From Candidatus Obscuribacterales bacterium (GTDB taxonomy: Bacteria; Cyanobacteriota; Vampirovibrionia; Obscuribacterales; Obscuribacteraceae), in NCBI GenBank assembly GCA_019637435.1, contig JAHBVO010000005.1:496001-560000 (forward strand): 64,000 nucleotides of DNA, written 5' to 3'. Under the pieces are notes generated by a model. That model saw nothing but the letters and a program-made list of their open reading frames with translations, ran no database searches and had not been told where the DNA came from. Shown here one piece after another: positions 1 through 9,515 of the stretch. The translations under genes were made by a program, and so were the position numbers. Every line of letters starts with the position of its first letter. The first letter of the stretch is position 1.

Positions 1-2930
1 AGCTCATCGGAGCGAAACTCAAGGCAATCAAACTTGCCGAAGATCGCGATCTGTTTAAAGCCAAGATGCTAGAGATAGGTCTTGACGTACCGAACTCGGG
101 AATCGCCCACAATCTGCAAGAAGCCCAGGAAATATCGCAAAAGGTAGGATTCCCGGCGATCATCAGACCGGCATTCACTCTGGGTGGAACAGGCGGCGGC
201 ATCGCCTACAACCACGAAGAGCTCGATGAGATCGCAACAAATGGTTTAAACGCAAGCCCCGTCCGCGAGATTCTAATCGAGGAGAGCGTTTTAGGCTGGA
301 AAGAAATTGAACTCGAAGTTGTTCGCGACACAAAGGACAACGTCGTCATTATCTGTTCGATTGAGAACTTTGACCCGATGGGCGTACACACCGGTGACTC
401 GATTACAGTTGCGCCGGTTCAAACTCTCACAGACAAGGAATATCAAGACCTTCGCGACGCCGCGATTAAAATCATCCGCGCAATCGGCGTGGAAACTGGC
501 GGCTCCAACGTCCAATTCGGCATAGATCCGAAAACCGGAAGAATCGTTGTCATCGAGATGAACCCGCGCGTTTCACGTTCTTCGGCGCTCGCCAGCAAAG
601 CAACCGGCTATCCGATTGCGAAGATAGCAGCAAAGCTGGCAGTGGGACTTACTCTCGACGAGCTGTCAAACGATATCACGCGTAACACGCCGGCTTCATT
701 CGAGCCGGTGCTCGATTACGTCGTCACAAAAATTCCGCGCTTCAATTTCGACAAATTCAGAGGCGCCGACACAACTCTCACCACCATGATGCGCTCAGTT
801 GGTGAAGTAATGGCGATCGGTCGCACATTCCAGGAGTCGGTTCAGAAAGCGCTCCGCGGGCTGGAATTAGGATTGACGGGGTTCTCGGCAGTCAAGGCAC
901 GCAAAGAAGCAGATTTCTGGGAATGGCGCAGCCGTCTCTCGAGACCGAGTCCCCATCGCATTACCGACATCTTCGGTGCGTTTGAAGCGGGAATCTCGGC
1001 AGAAGAAATCCACGAACTTACAGCTATCGATCCCTGGTTTATCGCGAATCTCAAGGAGATATTCGATTCAACAGTCGAACTGACAGAGAAGAAAGCAAAG
1101 CTTGAAGACATCAGTGTTGATGAGCTTCTCGAACTGAAACGCAAGGGTTTCAGTGACAGGCAACTGGCAGAGCTGTTCGAATGCGAGGAGAATGACATCC
1201 GCGCTTATCGCGAAAAGAACGGCGTCACGCCGGTCTATAAAATCGTTGACACCTGCGCGGCAGAGTTTCAAGCCTTCACTCCTTATATGTACTCGACGTA
1301 CGAAGAAGAGAACGAAGTACCGCTGGCTGACAAACCGCGTGTCATGATTCTCGGCGGTGGTCCCAACCGTATAGGTCAGGGCATCGAGTTCGATTATTGT
1401 TGCGTACACGCGTCTCTCGCCCTCCGGGAGCTTGGCTACGAGTCAGTGATGGTTAATTCCAACCCGGAAACCGTCTCGACCGATTACGACGTTTCAGACC
1501 GCCTGTACTTCGAACCACTCACGCTCGAAGACGTTCTCAACATTGCAAGAACAGAACAGCCGGAAGGCATCATCGTTCAACTCGGCGGTCAAACGCCTTT
1601 GAAACTCGCCAGAGGACTGGAGTCCGCCGGATTCAAGATTCTTGGAACCTCTGTCGATTCAATCGATATGGCGGAAGACCGCGCGCGTTTCGGAGATTTG
1701 ATCACGCGCATCGGTTTGAAACAACCGGCAGGCTGCATCGCCTTCACGGCCGAAGAAGCGATTGAAAAGGCAGAAAAAGTAGGCTATCCGTTGCTGGTCA
1801 GACCAAGCTATGTGCTCGGCGGTCAAGCGATGCAGATCATCTACAACCGGGACGACCTCGAAAGCTGGCTCAAGCGAGGCTTCCACACCAGCAACAAAAG
1901 CTCCATTCTTCTTGACCAGTTCCTGGAAAACGCCGTCGAAATCGACGTCGATGCTATTTCCGATGGTCGTGCGACAATCATCGCAGGCATCATGGAGCAC
2001 GTTGAGCAAGCCGGAATCCATTCCGGGGACAGCACTTGCGTGCTTCCGACTCAAACGATTCCGCTCAATTTGATTGAGGAAATTCGCAAAGCGACGATTC
2101 AGATTGCCAATGAACTGAGCGTCAAAGGACTGATGAACATTCAGTTTGCCGTCCGCGATAACGAACTTTATGTGCTGGAAGTCAACCCGCGCGCGTCGAG
2201 AACGATCCCGTTCGTCTCGAAGGCTACCGGCGTTCCGTGGGCGAAGATGGCTGCCGGTGTCATGGTCGGCAAGAGCCTGTCGGATCTGGGATTGTCGCCT
2301 AAACACATCCCGCCTCACGTTGCAGTGAAGTCGGTCGTGATTCCTTTTGAACGTTTTCCAGGCGCGCAAATTTCGCTGGGACCAGAGATGCGCTCTACAG
2401 GCGAAGTTATGGGTATCGCATCGCGCTTCGACCTCGCTTTTGCCAAGGCGCAAATCGCAAGCGGGCAGACGCTACCGACCAAAGGAAGCGTGTTTGTATC
2501 GGTCACGGATCAATACAAACAAGAGATCGTTCCCATTGCTCAGAGCCTGTATCAATTAGGTTTTCAACTTATCGCAACACGCGGAACCGCATCTACTCTC
2601 GACCGCGCCGGAATCCCCGTAAAGCTGACCAACAAGGTTTCCGAGGGGCGACCGAACCTGGTAGACCAGATTAAGAACGGCGAAATTCATCTGTGCATCA
2701 ACATTCCATCAGGTCGCACCGCATACGGTGATGACCAGATCATCAGAAGAACTGCGATAAACTATCATATTCCAGTTGTCACAACGCTGGCAGGCGCACG
2801 CGCAACAGCATCGTCGATCGCAGCCATTCAATCGGGAGGTTTGTCAGTAAACAGCCTCCAGGATTATCACCAGAAAATTACGCATGGAGAGTCGGCTTCC
2901 AGAGCGAGAACAACACCTTTCTCGAAATAG
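1..2930 (+). CDS. carB: carbamoyl-phosphate synthase large subunit (5' end missing)
   Basis: This subunit makes carbamoyl phosphate from bicarbonate, ATP and glutamine-derived ammonia for pyrimidine and arginine synthesis. The reading frame is open from base 3, so the true start lies left of the window; about 975 residues are visible. By comparison with the ~1070-residue family, roughly the first 110 residues are missing. Seen in order: the rest of the first ATP-grasp unit (GGTGGGIAYN loop, EMNPRVSRSSALASKATGYP), the oligomerisation region, the second ATP-grasp unit (GPNRIGQGIEFDYCCVHA, then VLGGQAMQIIYN and EVNPRASRTIPFVSKATGVP), and a C-terminal MGS-like allosteric domain (FVSVTDQYKQEIVPIAQSLY onward). 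Both ATP-grasp halves look intact. No partner carA is in view. Identification is firm; only the N-terminus is unknown. Confidence 0.97.
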   Translation, partial: LIGAKLKAIKLAEDRDLFKAKMLEIGLDVPNSGIAHNLQEAQEISQKVGFPAIIRPAFTLGGTGGGIAYNHEELDEIATNGLNASPVREILIEESVLGWKEIELEVVRDTKDNVVIICSIENFDPMGVHTGDSITVAPVQTLTDKEYQDLRDAAIKIIRAIGVETGGSNVQFGIDPKTGRIVVIEMNPRVSRSSALASKATGYPIAKIAAKLAVGLTLDELSNDITRNTPASFEPVLDYVVTKIPRFNFDKFRGADTTLTTMMRSVGEVMAIGRTFQESVQKALRGLELGLTGFSAVKARKEADFWEWRSRLSRPSPHRITDIFGAFEAGISAEEIHELTAIDPWFIANLKEIFDSTVELTEKKAKLEDISVDELLELKRKGFSDRQLAELFECEENDIRAYREKNGVTPVYKIVDTCAAEFQAFTPYMYSTYEEENEVPLADKPRVMILGGGPNRIGQGIEFDYCCVHASLALRELGYESVMVNSNPETVSTDYDVSDRLYFEPLTLEDVLNIARTEQPEGIIVQLGGQTPLKLARGLESAGFKILGTSVDSIDMAEDRARFGDLITRIGLKQPAGCIAFTAEEAIEKAEKVGYPLLVRPSYVLGGQAMQIIYNRDDLESWLKRGFHTSNKSSILLDQFLENAVEIDVDAISDGRATIIAGIMEHVEQAGIHSGDSTCVLPTQTIPLNLIEEIRKATIQIANELSVKGLMNIQFAVRDNELYVLEVNPRASRTIPFVSKATGVPWAKMAAGVMVGKSLSDLGLSPKHIPPHVAVKSVVIPFERFPGAQISLGPEMRSTGEVMGIASRFDLAFAKAQIASGQTLPTKGSVFVSVTDQYKQEIVPIAQSLYQLGFQLIATRGTASTLDRAGIPVKLTNKVSEGRPNLVDQIKNGEIHLCINIPSGRTAYGDDQIIRRTAINYHIPVVTTLAGARATASSIAAIQSGGLSVNSLQDYHQKITHGESASRARTTPFSK

Positions 2931-3021
2931 TCCGATTGTCGAGTGGCGAGAAAGTCGACACTTGGCAGCACCATATTCTATGAACTCTCTCACCTTGAGC
3001 CATGTTTCATGCTCAAGCGGA

Positions 3022-3027
3022 TATAAT
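3022..3027 (+). promoter_or_regulatory. candidate -10 element of deoC
   Basis: A perfect TATAAT lies 43 bases before the chosen GTG start of deoC. No good -35 is present at 16-18 bases; TTGAGC at 2995-3000 is 21 bases away. The element falls inside a longer in-frame open stretch starting at 3002, which argues against that upstream ATG as the start. Confidence 0.45.
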
Positions 3028-3070
3028 GTCAAGCTTGAGCGCCACCAGGTCTTTTCAAGGAGAAGAAGCC

Positions 3071-3751
3071 GTGAGCACTGAGATCGCCCAGTACATCGAC
3101 CACACACTTCTGGCACCGCATGCGTCTTCGAAGGATGTGGTGAAACTCTGCCAGGAAGCTGCCGAAAATAATTTCTATGCGGTTTGTGTTAACCCGCACT
3201 ACATCAAGCTGGCAGTAAAACAACTTTCCGGTACCAAAGTTCAGGTAGCGACGGTTATAGGTTTTCCACTCGGACAAAACACCACGGAAATCAAAGTCCA
3301 GGAAACAAAGCTTGCCATCGCCGATGGTGCCACAGAAATTGACATGGTCATCAATGTCGGTGCTCTCAAAGACGGCGATATCAACTACGTCACCGAAGAG
3401 ATTCGTTCAATCGTGAAAGCGGCAGGCGATGTACCCGTCAAAGTGATCGTAGAATGCGATTTGCTTACAGAAGATGAAAAGGCAGCGGTCTGCGAAGCAT
3501 GCTTGAAAGCAGGCGCATTCATGATCAAAACATCGACCGGTTTCGTCAAAGACGGCAAGGGCGCGACAGTTGCAGACGTTCAACTATTCCGCAAAATAAT
3601 CGGTTCCAACTCTATGGGCATCAAAGCAAGCGCTGGAATTCGCGACGCAGCTGCAGCAAAAGCACTCGTCGATGCCGGTGCAAATCGCCTCGGAACATCC
3701 GCAGGCATCGCTATCGTGCAGGGCTTGAAAGCCGGCGCGTCGGCATATTAA
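3071..3751 (+). CDS. deoC: deoxyribose-phosphate aldolase
   Basis: A class I aldolase that splits 2-deoxyribose-5-phosphate into glyceraldehyde-3-phosphate and acetaldehyde in deoxynucleoside breakdown. The product is 226 residues, the usual family length. Visible signatures are IDHTLLAP near the N-terminus, EIDMVINVGAL (acid/base Asp91), MIKTSTGF with Schiff-base Lys153, and GIKASAGIRD with the activating Lys185. I chose the GTG at 3071 because AAGGAG sits 8 bases upstream and the family start (xxxIAQYIDHT) aligns there. An in-frame ATG at 3002 would add 23 unrelated residues and cover the candidate -10. It is followed 30 bases later by a secreted TPR gene; a shared transcript is possible. 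Confidence 0.95.
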   Translation: MSTEIAQYIDHTLLAPHASSKDVVKLCQEAAENNFYAVCVNPHYIKLAVKQLSGTKVQVATVIGFPLGQNTTEIKVQETKLAIADGATEIDMVINVGALKDGDINYVTEEIRSIVKAAGDVPVKVIVECDLLTEDEKAAVCEACLKAGAFMIKTSTGFVKDGKGATVADVQLFRKIIGSNSMGIKASAGIRDAAAAKALVDAGANRLGTSAGIAIVQGLKAGASAY

Positions 3752-3781
3752 GGGTTTATCAAGAAAAGAATTACGTACATC

Positions 3782-4906
3782 ATGGGGGAAAGGACATTGA
3801 GTTCCAAACTAACAAACCTGGCATTATCGTTGGCACTGTCTATGGTGGCAGTCGGCACAGCTCAAGCTCAGGACAAATCACAAGAATCGCCGGAGTTGCA
3901 GAAGGCATCGAGCTTGCACCTTCAAGGTAAACTTAAGGAAGCAGAAGTTCTGTATCGCGAAATTCTTCGCAAAGAACCAGACAATGCGGTAGTTCATACC
4001 AGACTGGGTGCATGCCTAGCGGCTCTATCACTTGATAAAAACGGCAAAAACCAAAAGGACATGGAGGAAACTGCGATCCTCGAAGAGCGTCAAGCGATCA
4101 AGCTTAACCCGAAAGACCACATGCCCCACATCCAGCTCGGCAAAATCTATGCAAACAGCGGCAAGTTAGAAGAGGCCATCAAGGAGTTCAACCAAGCGAT
4201 CGCGTTGAAACCAGACAGCTACATGGCGCACATCGACCTTGGAACCTACTACATGCACTTGGACAAAGCTGAAGACGCTATTCGCGTTTATAAGAAAGCA
4301 AACGAACTCAAACCGGAAAAACCAACACCGTACATCAACCTCGGTGTAGCGTACCAAAGTATCGGCAGATTCGATGAAGCTGTCGCCATTATGAAAAAGG
4401 CTCTAGAACTAAAGCTCAACAAAAATGAGCAAAACCTGGCGAACTTCAACCTCGGCAATATCTACGCGGATAAGGGTGAAGCAGATAACGCAATCGCGTC
4501 TTACGAAGCGGCACTCAAGGCAGAACCGAGCAACTTGCTTGCAACTAGTGGCATCGGCTGGATGAAAGGCGCCCAGGGTCAGTACGATGAAGACATCGCT
4601 CTGCAGAAGAAGGTTTTGAAGCTTTGCAATGGTCAGCGAATAATCGAATCTGTTGCAAGAGCTCGAATGGCATCGGCCCTGGCAGCCAAAGGTGATACCA
4701 AAACAGCTGAAGTCGAATTCGAAAAGTGCGCAGCAATGAAGCCACCATTCCCGGTGGCACTCGTCGACTACGGACATTACCTCGAAAAGAAGGGGCGAAA
4801 GAACGAAGCGAAGAGCCAATTCCAGAAAGCTCTGCAGGTACAGCCCTCGTTCAAGCCAGCTCAAGATGCTCTCGCTAAGCTAGAAGGCAACACACAAACC
4901 AAGTAG
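3782..4906 (+). CDS. exported TPR-repeat protein
   Basis: A protein of up to 374 residues with an N-terminal signal peptide (hydrophobic LTNLALSLALSMVAVGTAQAQ, likely cut after AQA) followed almost entirely by TPR helices. Repeated motifs such as HTRLGACLAA, HIQLGKIYANSGKLEEAIKEF and PYINLGVAYQSIGRFDEAV mark about eight units. TPRs are protein-binding scaffolds; the partner is unknown. Start choice is open: the ATG at 3782 has a weak ribosome site, while an in-frame TTG at 3797 follows GGGAAAGGA and would begin directly at SSKLTNLAL. The gene lies between deoC and an amino-acid permease, both in the same direction with gaps of about 30 bases. Function is not assignable beyond an envelope scaffold. 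Confidence 0.85.
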   Translation: MGERTLSSKLTNLALSLALSMVAVGTAQAQDKSQESPELQKASSLHLQGKLKEAEVLYREILRKEPDNAVVHTRLGACLAALSLDKNGKNQKDMEETAILEERQAIKLNPKDHMPHIQLGKIYANSGKLEEAIKEFNQAIALKPDSYMAHIDLGTYYMHLDKAEDAIRVYKKANELKPEKPTPYINLGVAYQSIGRFDEAVAIMKKALELKLNKNEQNLANFNLGNIYADKGEADNAIASYEAALKAEPSNLLATSGIGWMKGAQGQYDEDIALQKKVLKLCNGQRIIESVARARMASALAAKGDTKTAEVEFEKCAAMKPPFPVALVDYGHYLEKKGRKNEAKSQFQKALQVQPSFKPAQDALAKLEGNTQTK

Positions 4907-4936
4907 ACCCTGTGGTCTAGAAAGGCGTAACGCCGC

Positions 4937-6265
4937 TTGTCGGAGAAAACTAATCCAATACTAGGGCGATGGGATTCCGTCGCCATCAGTATCGGCATCG
5001 TCCTCGGTGTTGGCATTTTCCGAGTGCCGTCGGAGGTCGCGAACCACTTATCGTCGGGCATCTGGATAATCATCGCCTGGATGCTCGGCGGCGTCTTTTC
5101 GCTCGCGGGCGCGCTCTGTTATGCGGAATTGGTCTCGCTTTTTCCGAAAAGCGGAGGCGACTACATCTATCTGCGCGAAGCTTACGGTAAAGTCGCAGGC
5201 TTCCTGTTTGCCTGGTCTGAGTTGCTCATTACAAGAACGGGCTCGGTCGCGGCAATTGCCCTCATGTTCGGAGAATATGTCTGCGCGCTTTTAAACTGGA
5301 GCGCAGATCCTGTTTCTAAACGTGTGATCGCAGTCGGCATCATTGCGGTTTTAACCGCGGCAAACTTCTTCGGACTGCGACAAAGCAGCCGCCTGCAGAA
5401 CCTGTTGACCGTTTTGAAAGTCTCCTCTCTGATACTAATCGTGGTGGCGGGCGTAGCGGCGGCAAAACCTCCTGTCACCAGTTTCGCATTGCAGGACCTG
5501 GCAGGAGCGAACATGCAGACTATCACAGCCGTTTGCCTGGCGCTGGTTCCCATCATGTGGTCGTACGGCGGCTGGCGAGACAACGTTTTTCTTGCCGGCG
5601 AAACCCAGGACGCTGACCGCTCGGTGCCCTTCGCATTGCTGACTACATGCGCTCTGATAACGCTTATCTACACAGCAATGAACGTCATGTATCTCTGGTT
5701 CATTCCAGTGGAAACTCTGAAACATTCACAACTGGTCGCAGTCAGCCTGTTACAGATTGTCTTCGGAGAGGCAGGTGCCAAGCTTTTCGAAATCATGCTG
5801 ATCATCTACGCCCTTGGAGTCATCAACGGATTATTGCTAACTGGAAGTTTCCTTGCCAGAGCCATGTCGGAGGACAATCCCATATTCGGCTTCCTGCAAA
5901 AAACCGACAGGCGAACCGCAACGCCGCTCCGCGCGCTCGTATTCAACGGCTTCTGGTCATGCGTGCTAGTAATCGTCACGGGCTCGTTCGAAGCGCTGCT
6001 ATATATAACGGGTCTATGGGTCTGGATTTTCTTCGCCATGGTATCAGTAGCCATCATTGTATTTCGGGTTCGCAAAATAACTTCGCCAAACCGATTCAAC
6101 ATGCCCGGCTATCCTGTGATACCAGTTGTGGTGGCAGTCATTTCCCTCGCCCTGGCCTGGAGCACGGTCTCATACATGCCCAAAGAGTCCTTGTGGGGAA
6201 CGCTTTTAATGCTCGGCGGCTTGCCGTTTTTCTTCTTTCAGAAGAAGTCCCGGCAACATCAATAA
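4937..6265 (+). CDS. APC-family amino acid permease
   Basis: A 442-residue integral membrane protein with about twelve hydrophobic helices. The N-terminal SVAISIGIVLGVGIFRVPSE matches the first, unwound helix of APC/LAT-type transporters (GxGIF motif). The following LAGALCYAELVSLFPKSGGD and YIYLREAYG match the conserved second and third helix region. Family members exchange or import amino acids across the cytoplasmic membrane; the substrate cannot be read here. The start is a TTG at 4937 with AAAGGCG upstream, 30 bases after the TPR gene. The 3' end overlaps the convergent kinase gene by 7 bases (6259-6265), so the two transcripts have complementary tails. Confidence 0.9.
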   Translation: MSEKTNPILGRWDSVAISIGIVLGVGIFRVPSEVANHLSSGIWIIIAWMLGGVFSLAGALCYAELVSLFPKSGGDYIYLREAYGKVAGFLFAWSELLITRTGSVAAIALMFGEYVCALLNWSADPVSKRVIAVGIIAVLTAANFFGLRQSSRLQNLLTVLKVSSLILIVVAGVAAAKPPVTSFALQDLAGANMQTITAVCLALVPIMWSYGGWRDNVFLAGETQDADRSVPFALLTTCALITLIYTAMNVMYLWFIPVETLKHSQLVAVSLLQIVFGEAGAKLFEIMLIIYALGVINGLLLTGSFLARAMSEDNPIFGFLQKTDRRTATPLRALVFNGFWSCVLVIVTGSFEALLYITGLWVWIFFAMVSVAIIVFRVRKITSPNRFNMPGYPVIPVVVAVISLALAWSTVSYMPKESLWGTLLMLGGLPFFFFQKKSRQHQ

Positions 6266-8235
6266 GACGCGCTGTTACTTTCGCTATCTCCCATCTGCGC
6301 CTTGAGCGCTTCAAGCGGATTGAGACGCCATAGAACGGAAATATATTGCTTACGGACAGCACCCATAAGCGCGCTCCTGTCACCAATTGTGGTGCGGACA
6401 AGCGGAATAGCTTCCTTCAAAGAGTCGCGAGCTTCTTCATACTTGCCCTGAGCGATCAGAACAAGGGCCAGTCCGTAAAGGGACTTAGCAGCATACGGAG
6501 TTTCCGTCTTACCATGACTTCGCCACCATTCCAGACCAAGTCTGTAATAACGCTCGCTATCGGCAAACTTATCCTGGCGACGGTACATATCAGCAAGCTT
6601 GCTGCATGTGTCGGCATAAGTCGGCGCGTCGGTTTCCTTCGTGATATCAACAATTCCAAACAACTTCTCGAACGTGGCAACGCCCTTCTCAAGCTCGTTC
6701 TGCTGCGAATAGATATCGCCGAGAACACGAAGTGGTTGAATCATTCCTCGCTGCTGCAGCGGATCGTTTTCCATCAACGCAACAGCTTTATTGCAAGCCT
6801 CCACCGCTTCTTCATACTCATCTTGCATGAAGCATACGTAGCCCAAGATCCGCCAGGACTGCGCCGCAGGCCATGGACCTTTGACTTTCTCCGTGACTTT
6901 GATCAGCTGGCGAGTGCGCTCCTCGGCTTCCTTCCAGTGAGAAGAATTCGCGTACAGTTCAACAAGCGATGACAGAGCATTGGCATACTCTTCGGACTCT
7001 TCGCCTTGCTCCTCCTTCACGAGTTCCAGCGCGTCTTTCGCCGCTTCCTGCCTGGGACCGAAGCCCTCGACCTCGGTAGTCTTGTCCTTCTTCACCACTA
7101 TCCACAAGGTTTCGTTTTTAAACGGAGGAAACTTTTGCTCGCTGGGGCTAAAACTTGTAGTCACCCAGAAGATTGGCACACCGATGAGAATAGCAGTGAG
7201 CACGCCGAACAGCATGAACTCCGACGAAACCGGCATCAATCCTCGACGGCGGCGAGTTACCGATGTGCTTTTGCGAAAAGCGTTTGCGGTTGTCTCCCAT
7301 TCCTCTTGCGGGCAAACTAACAGTAATTCGAGATCGTGCTTGAGTTCAGAAACACTCTGATAGCGGAAATCAGGTTCTTTCTCCAGACATTTGAACGTTA
7401 TGGTTTGGAGCCGTGAGAGGAAAGTCGGATCAGCATCTTCAATTTCTATCGGCTTCGGTGCTTCGTTCATGTGCTTGTAAGCGGTTTCAAGCACGTTCTT
7501 TCCGACGAACGGCGGCTTGCCGGTTACAGCTTCGTACAAGACACATCCAAGCGCGTAGATGTCAGTCCTCGCATCGAGCCGTTTGCCTGTGCATTGCTCA
7601 GGACTGAGGTAAAGAGGACTGCCAAAAACTTCTCTGGTGTGCGTGATGTACTGCGCAGACTTGCTATATTCACTCTCCTCGGCAAGCAGCTTGGCGACAC
7701 CGAAATCAATGACCTTCACGTCGTCGACAAACTTGGCATTGTCGACAATGACAATGTTGCTAGGTTTGATATCGCGGTGCTGAAAGCCGGCAGCTTCGCC
7801 CTGCTCTAGCGCCTGACAGACTTGTTTGAAGATACTGACGGCTCGCTCAACCGAAATGTGACCCGACTTGGAGAGCAAATCTTCAAGACTCTCGAAGTTG
7901 AGCTCGTCCATGACCAGGAAATAATTGCCGTCGGATGCGACAACGACATCCTTGTAGTTGGCCACATTATTGCCTTTGATGGCGAAAAGCCCGCGACACT
8001 TGGTCTCGAACCGTTTCACATTTTTGATATTCTGCATCAAGTGCGGATGGATGCGCTTCAGAACTCGGACTTCACGGTTCTGGGTCTTGTCCCGCGCACG
8101 ATAAACCCCGGAAAGACTGCCCTCACCGAGGAAAGACTCAATCTCCCAACGACCGTCGATAACCGAGCCGACGAGCGGGTCCGCCTCGCCAAACAAGGAG
8201 ATATCGGGCTTTCCGTCTTTCACTCTGTCAGACAC
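6259..8235 (-). CDS. Ser/Thr protein kinase with transmembrane segment and TPR tail
   Basis: A 658-residue Hanks-type kinase. The kinase domain covers about residues 28-310: glycine loop LGEGSLSGVY (37-45), ATP-binding Lys60, catalytic HRDIKPSN (Asp155), DFG at 177-179, and activation segment GSPLYLSPEQC. The second loop glycine is replaced (GEGSLSG), but all catalytic residues are present, so activity is expected. An Arg-rich stretch precedes a single membrane span at about 340-358. About 280 residues of TPR-like repeats follow, presumably outside the membrane, of the kinesin-light-chain type (ESEEYANALSSLVELYANS, TYADTCSKLADMYRRQ). This resembles a receptor kinase with a TPR sensor. It is followed on the same strand by no close partner; nadK lies 98 bases upstream. 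Confidence 0.93.
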   Translation of the reverse strand: MSDRVKDGKPDISLFGEADPLVGSVIDGRWEIESFLGEGSLSGVYRARDKTQNREVRVLKRIHPHLMQNIKNVKRFETKCRGLFAIKGNNVANYKDVVVASDGNYFLVMDELNFESLEDLLSKSGHISVERAVSIFKQVCQALEQGEAAGFQHRDIKPSNIVIVDNAKFVDDVKVIDFGVAKLLAEESEYSKSAQYITHTREVFGSPLYLSPEQCTGKRLDARTDIYALGCVLYEAVTGKPPFVGKNVLETAYKHMNEAPKPIEIEDADPTFLSRLQTITFKCLEKEPDFRYQSVSELKHDLELLLVCPQEEWETTANAFRKSTSVTRRRRGLMPVSSEFMLFGVLTAILIGVPIFWVTTSFSPSEQKFPPFKNETLWIVVKKDKTTEVEGFGPRQEAAKDALELVKEEQGEESEEYANALSSLVELYANSSHWKEAEERTRQLIKVTEKVKGPWPAAQSWRILGYVCFMQDEYEEAVEACNKAVALMENDPLQQRGMIQPLRVLGDIYSQQNELEKGVATFEKLFGIVDITKETDAPTYADTCSKLADMYRRQDKFADSERYYRLGLEWWRSHGKTETPYAAKSLYGLALVLIAQGKYEEARDSLKEAIPLVRTTIGDRSALMGAVRKQYISVLWRLNPLEALKAQMGDSESNSASY

Positions 8236-8333
8236 GTTTAAACCGCAACCGCTAATAGTGTTCTTATACCAGGACTATTAATATGCCACCGTAGAGGTGA
8301 AAAACTAACTCCCACGATAAAGTCGGACACTGT

Positions 8334-9263
8334 TCAGGATTTGCAATCGGCATCGACCAGTTGTTTGGTCAAAAACATATCATTAACCGTAGGGCAGACG
8401 TAAGCGTTCAAATCATTCTTGCTTGCCGACACAATCAGTTTATCGCCCATGGGAAACGGATATTCGATATGCTGTCCATCGACGAAAATCGCACCGGTTC
8501 TCATTTGAGAAACCACTTCCATCGCTTGATCTCGACGCAGGAAGCCGTGCAAGAGCTTGTCTGCTTCGCCGGGTCGCACGCAGGGTTCGCGCACAATGTA
8601 TTGAAACTCATTGTCGATGATCGGTTGAATTTCGCCACCAGCTGAGCGCAAGGAGCCGGTTGAGCCAGCCGGAGTGCCTATCCAGATGCCGGACGATCGC
8701 TGCTCTTCCTTCACGGCGTCAATCGACAACAGATATCGACTGGTCGCGGCCGGATGAGTGTGCGCGATCAAAATTTCGTTTAAAACCTTCTGTTTCAGCA
8801 ACGTTCCATTGAGATTCAGATCAAGGCGCAGGATTTTTTCCGGCTGTAATTCATCCGAAATCACCTTATCCAGTAGTTCCGCAAAATTATCTTTCGAACC
8901 GATGCAAAAATGTCCAAAACTCGACGACTTCGAAGAGTTGACGCCGAGCAAGGGAATGTCATCAACGAAGTGCGAAGCGTCCAGGAAAGTGCCGTCACCA
9001 CCTACTGAAATCATCATGTCGATGTCGTCAACGGACGTGCTCATCTCAATTCGGGCAACCGATTGAAATTCGATGTTACGCCTGGCGAGCTCGTCTTTCA
9101 CCGTGTCGAGAGCGGCGATGTGCTCCTCATGAGCGAGTTTGACTTTGCGAACAGATTCGTGTCCTTCTTTGAGCAACTGCAAAAAGCGCTCGTCTTTGAA
9201 TTCTTCTGCCTGAATCTGGTAAATGCTCTTCTTATGAAGAACCAGCGCTTTCTTGAGCCGCAA
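8334..9263 (-). CDS. nadK: NAD kinase
   Basis: A cytoplasmic kinase that phosphorylates NAD to NADP with ATP or polyphosphate. The 309-residue product has the signature ISVGGDGTFLDA, NSSKSSSFGHFC in place of the usual NxGxLGFL segment, and the later GTPAGSTGSLRSAGG motif. The frame is open further upstream to 9395. I chose the TTG at 9263 because AGGAG lies 9 bases before it (9273-9277) and the protein then starts with RLKKALVLHKK, as expected for the first Rossmann strand. The substituted NxGxLGF segment is a real deviation and may mark a divergent subfamily. It is transcribed divergently from alaS. Confidence 0.85.
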   Translation of the reverse strand: MRLKKALVLHKKSIYQIQAEEFKDERFLQLLKEGHESVRKVKLAHEEHIAALDTVKDELARRNIEFQSVARIEMSTSVDDIDMMISVGGDGTFLDASHFVDDIPLLGVNSSKSSSFGHFCIGSKDNFAELLDKVISDELQPEKILRLDLNLNGTLLKQKVLNEILIAHTHPAATSRYLLSIDAVKEEQRSSGIWIGTPAGSTGSLRSAGGEIQPIIDNEFQYIVREPCVRPGEADKLLHGFLRRDQAMEVVSQMRTGAIFVDGQHIEYPFPMGDKLIVSASKNDLNAYVCPTVNDMFLTKQLVDADCKS

Positions 9264-9434
9264 GTTACCGTGCTCCTGAGAACAAGAAGGAATACAGAAG
9301 GGCAAGGTTAGCAGATTATCAGGGCTATTACCAGTTTGGAGGGAAACCAAAATGCGCCGCTCGCATTGCCAAAATTGTCGATGAAAGAAGTTCACATGCG
9401 GCGCCTGGCGCGAGCCTGACGCCCGTATTTAGGT

Positions 9435-9440
9435 TATACT
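9435..9440 (+). promoter_or_regulatory. candidate -10 element of alaS
   Basis: TATACT, one base from consensus, lies about 75 bases before the alaS start in the divergent nadK-alaS spacer. I see no convincing -35 box. Confidence 0.35.
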
Positions 9441-9515
9441 GTACGTTTCAAGGGATATCGACAGGCACTCCGCGTGGTCTTGGAAACAAGCCCGGAGTTG
9501 TTTCAGGAGGTCTTG

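Noticed and set aside
1659..2453. 264-codon minus-strand open frame inside carB
   Set aside because: It is antisense to the conserved second ATP-grasp unit, with a composition rich in Arg/His and no domain. It is a shadow of the real gene.
3002..3070. Longer N-terminus of DeoC from ATG 3002
   Set aside because: It would include a TATAAT and 23 residues unlike the family; the GTG at 3071 has a strong ribosome site at good spacing.
5647..6333. 228-codon plus-strand frame overlapping the permease
   Set aside because: It overlaps the APC permease in another frame, is His/Arg-rich and has no membrane or domain pattern.
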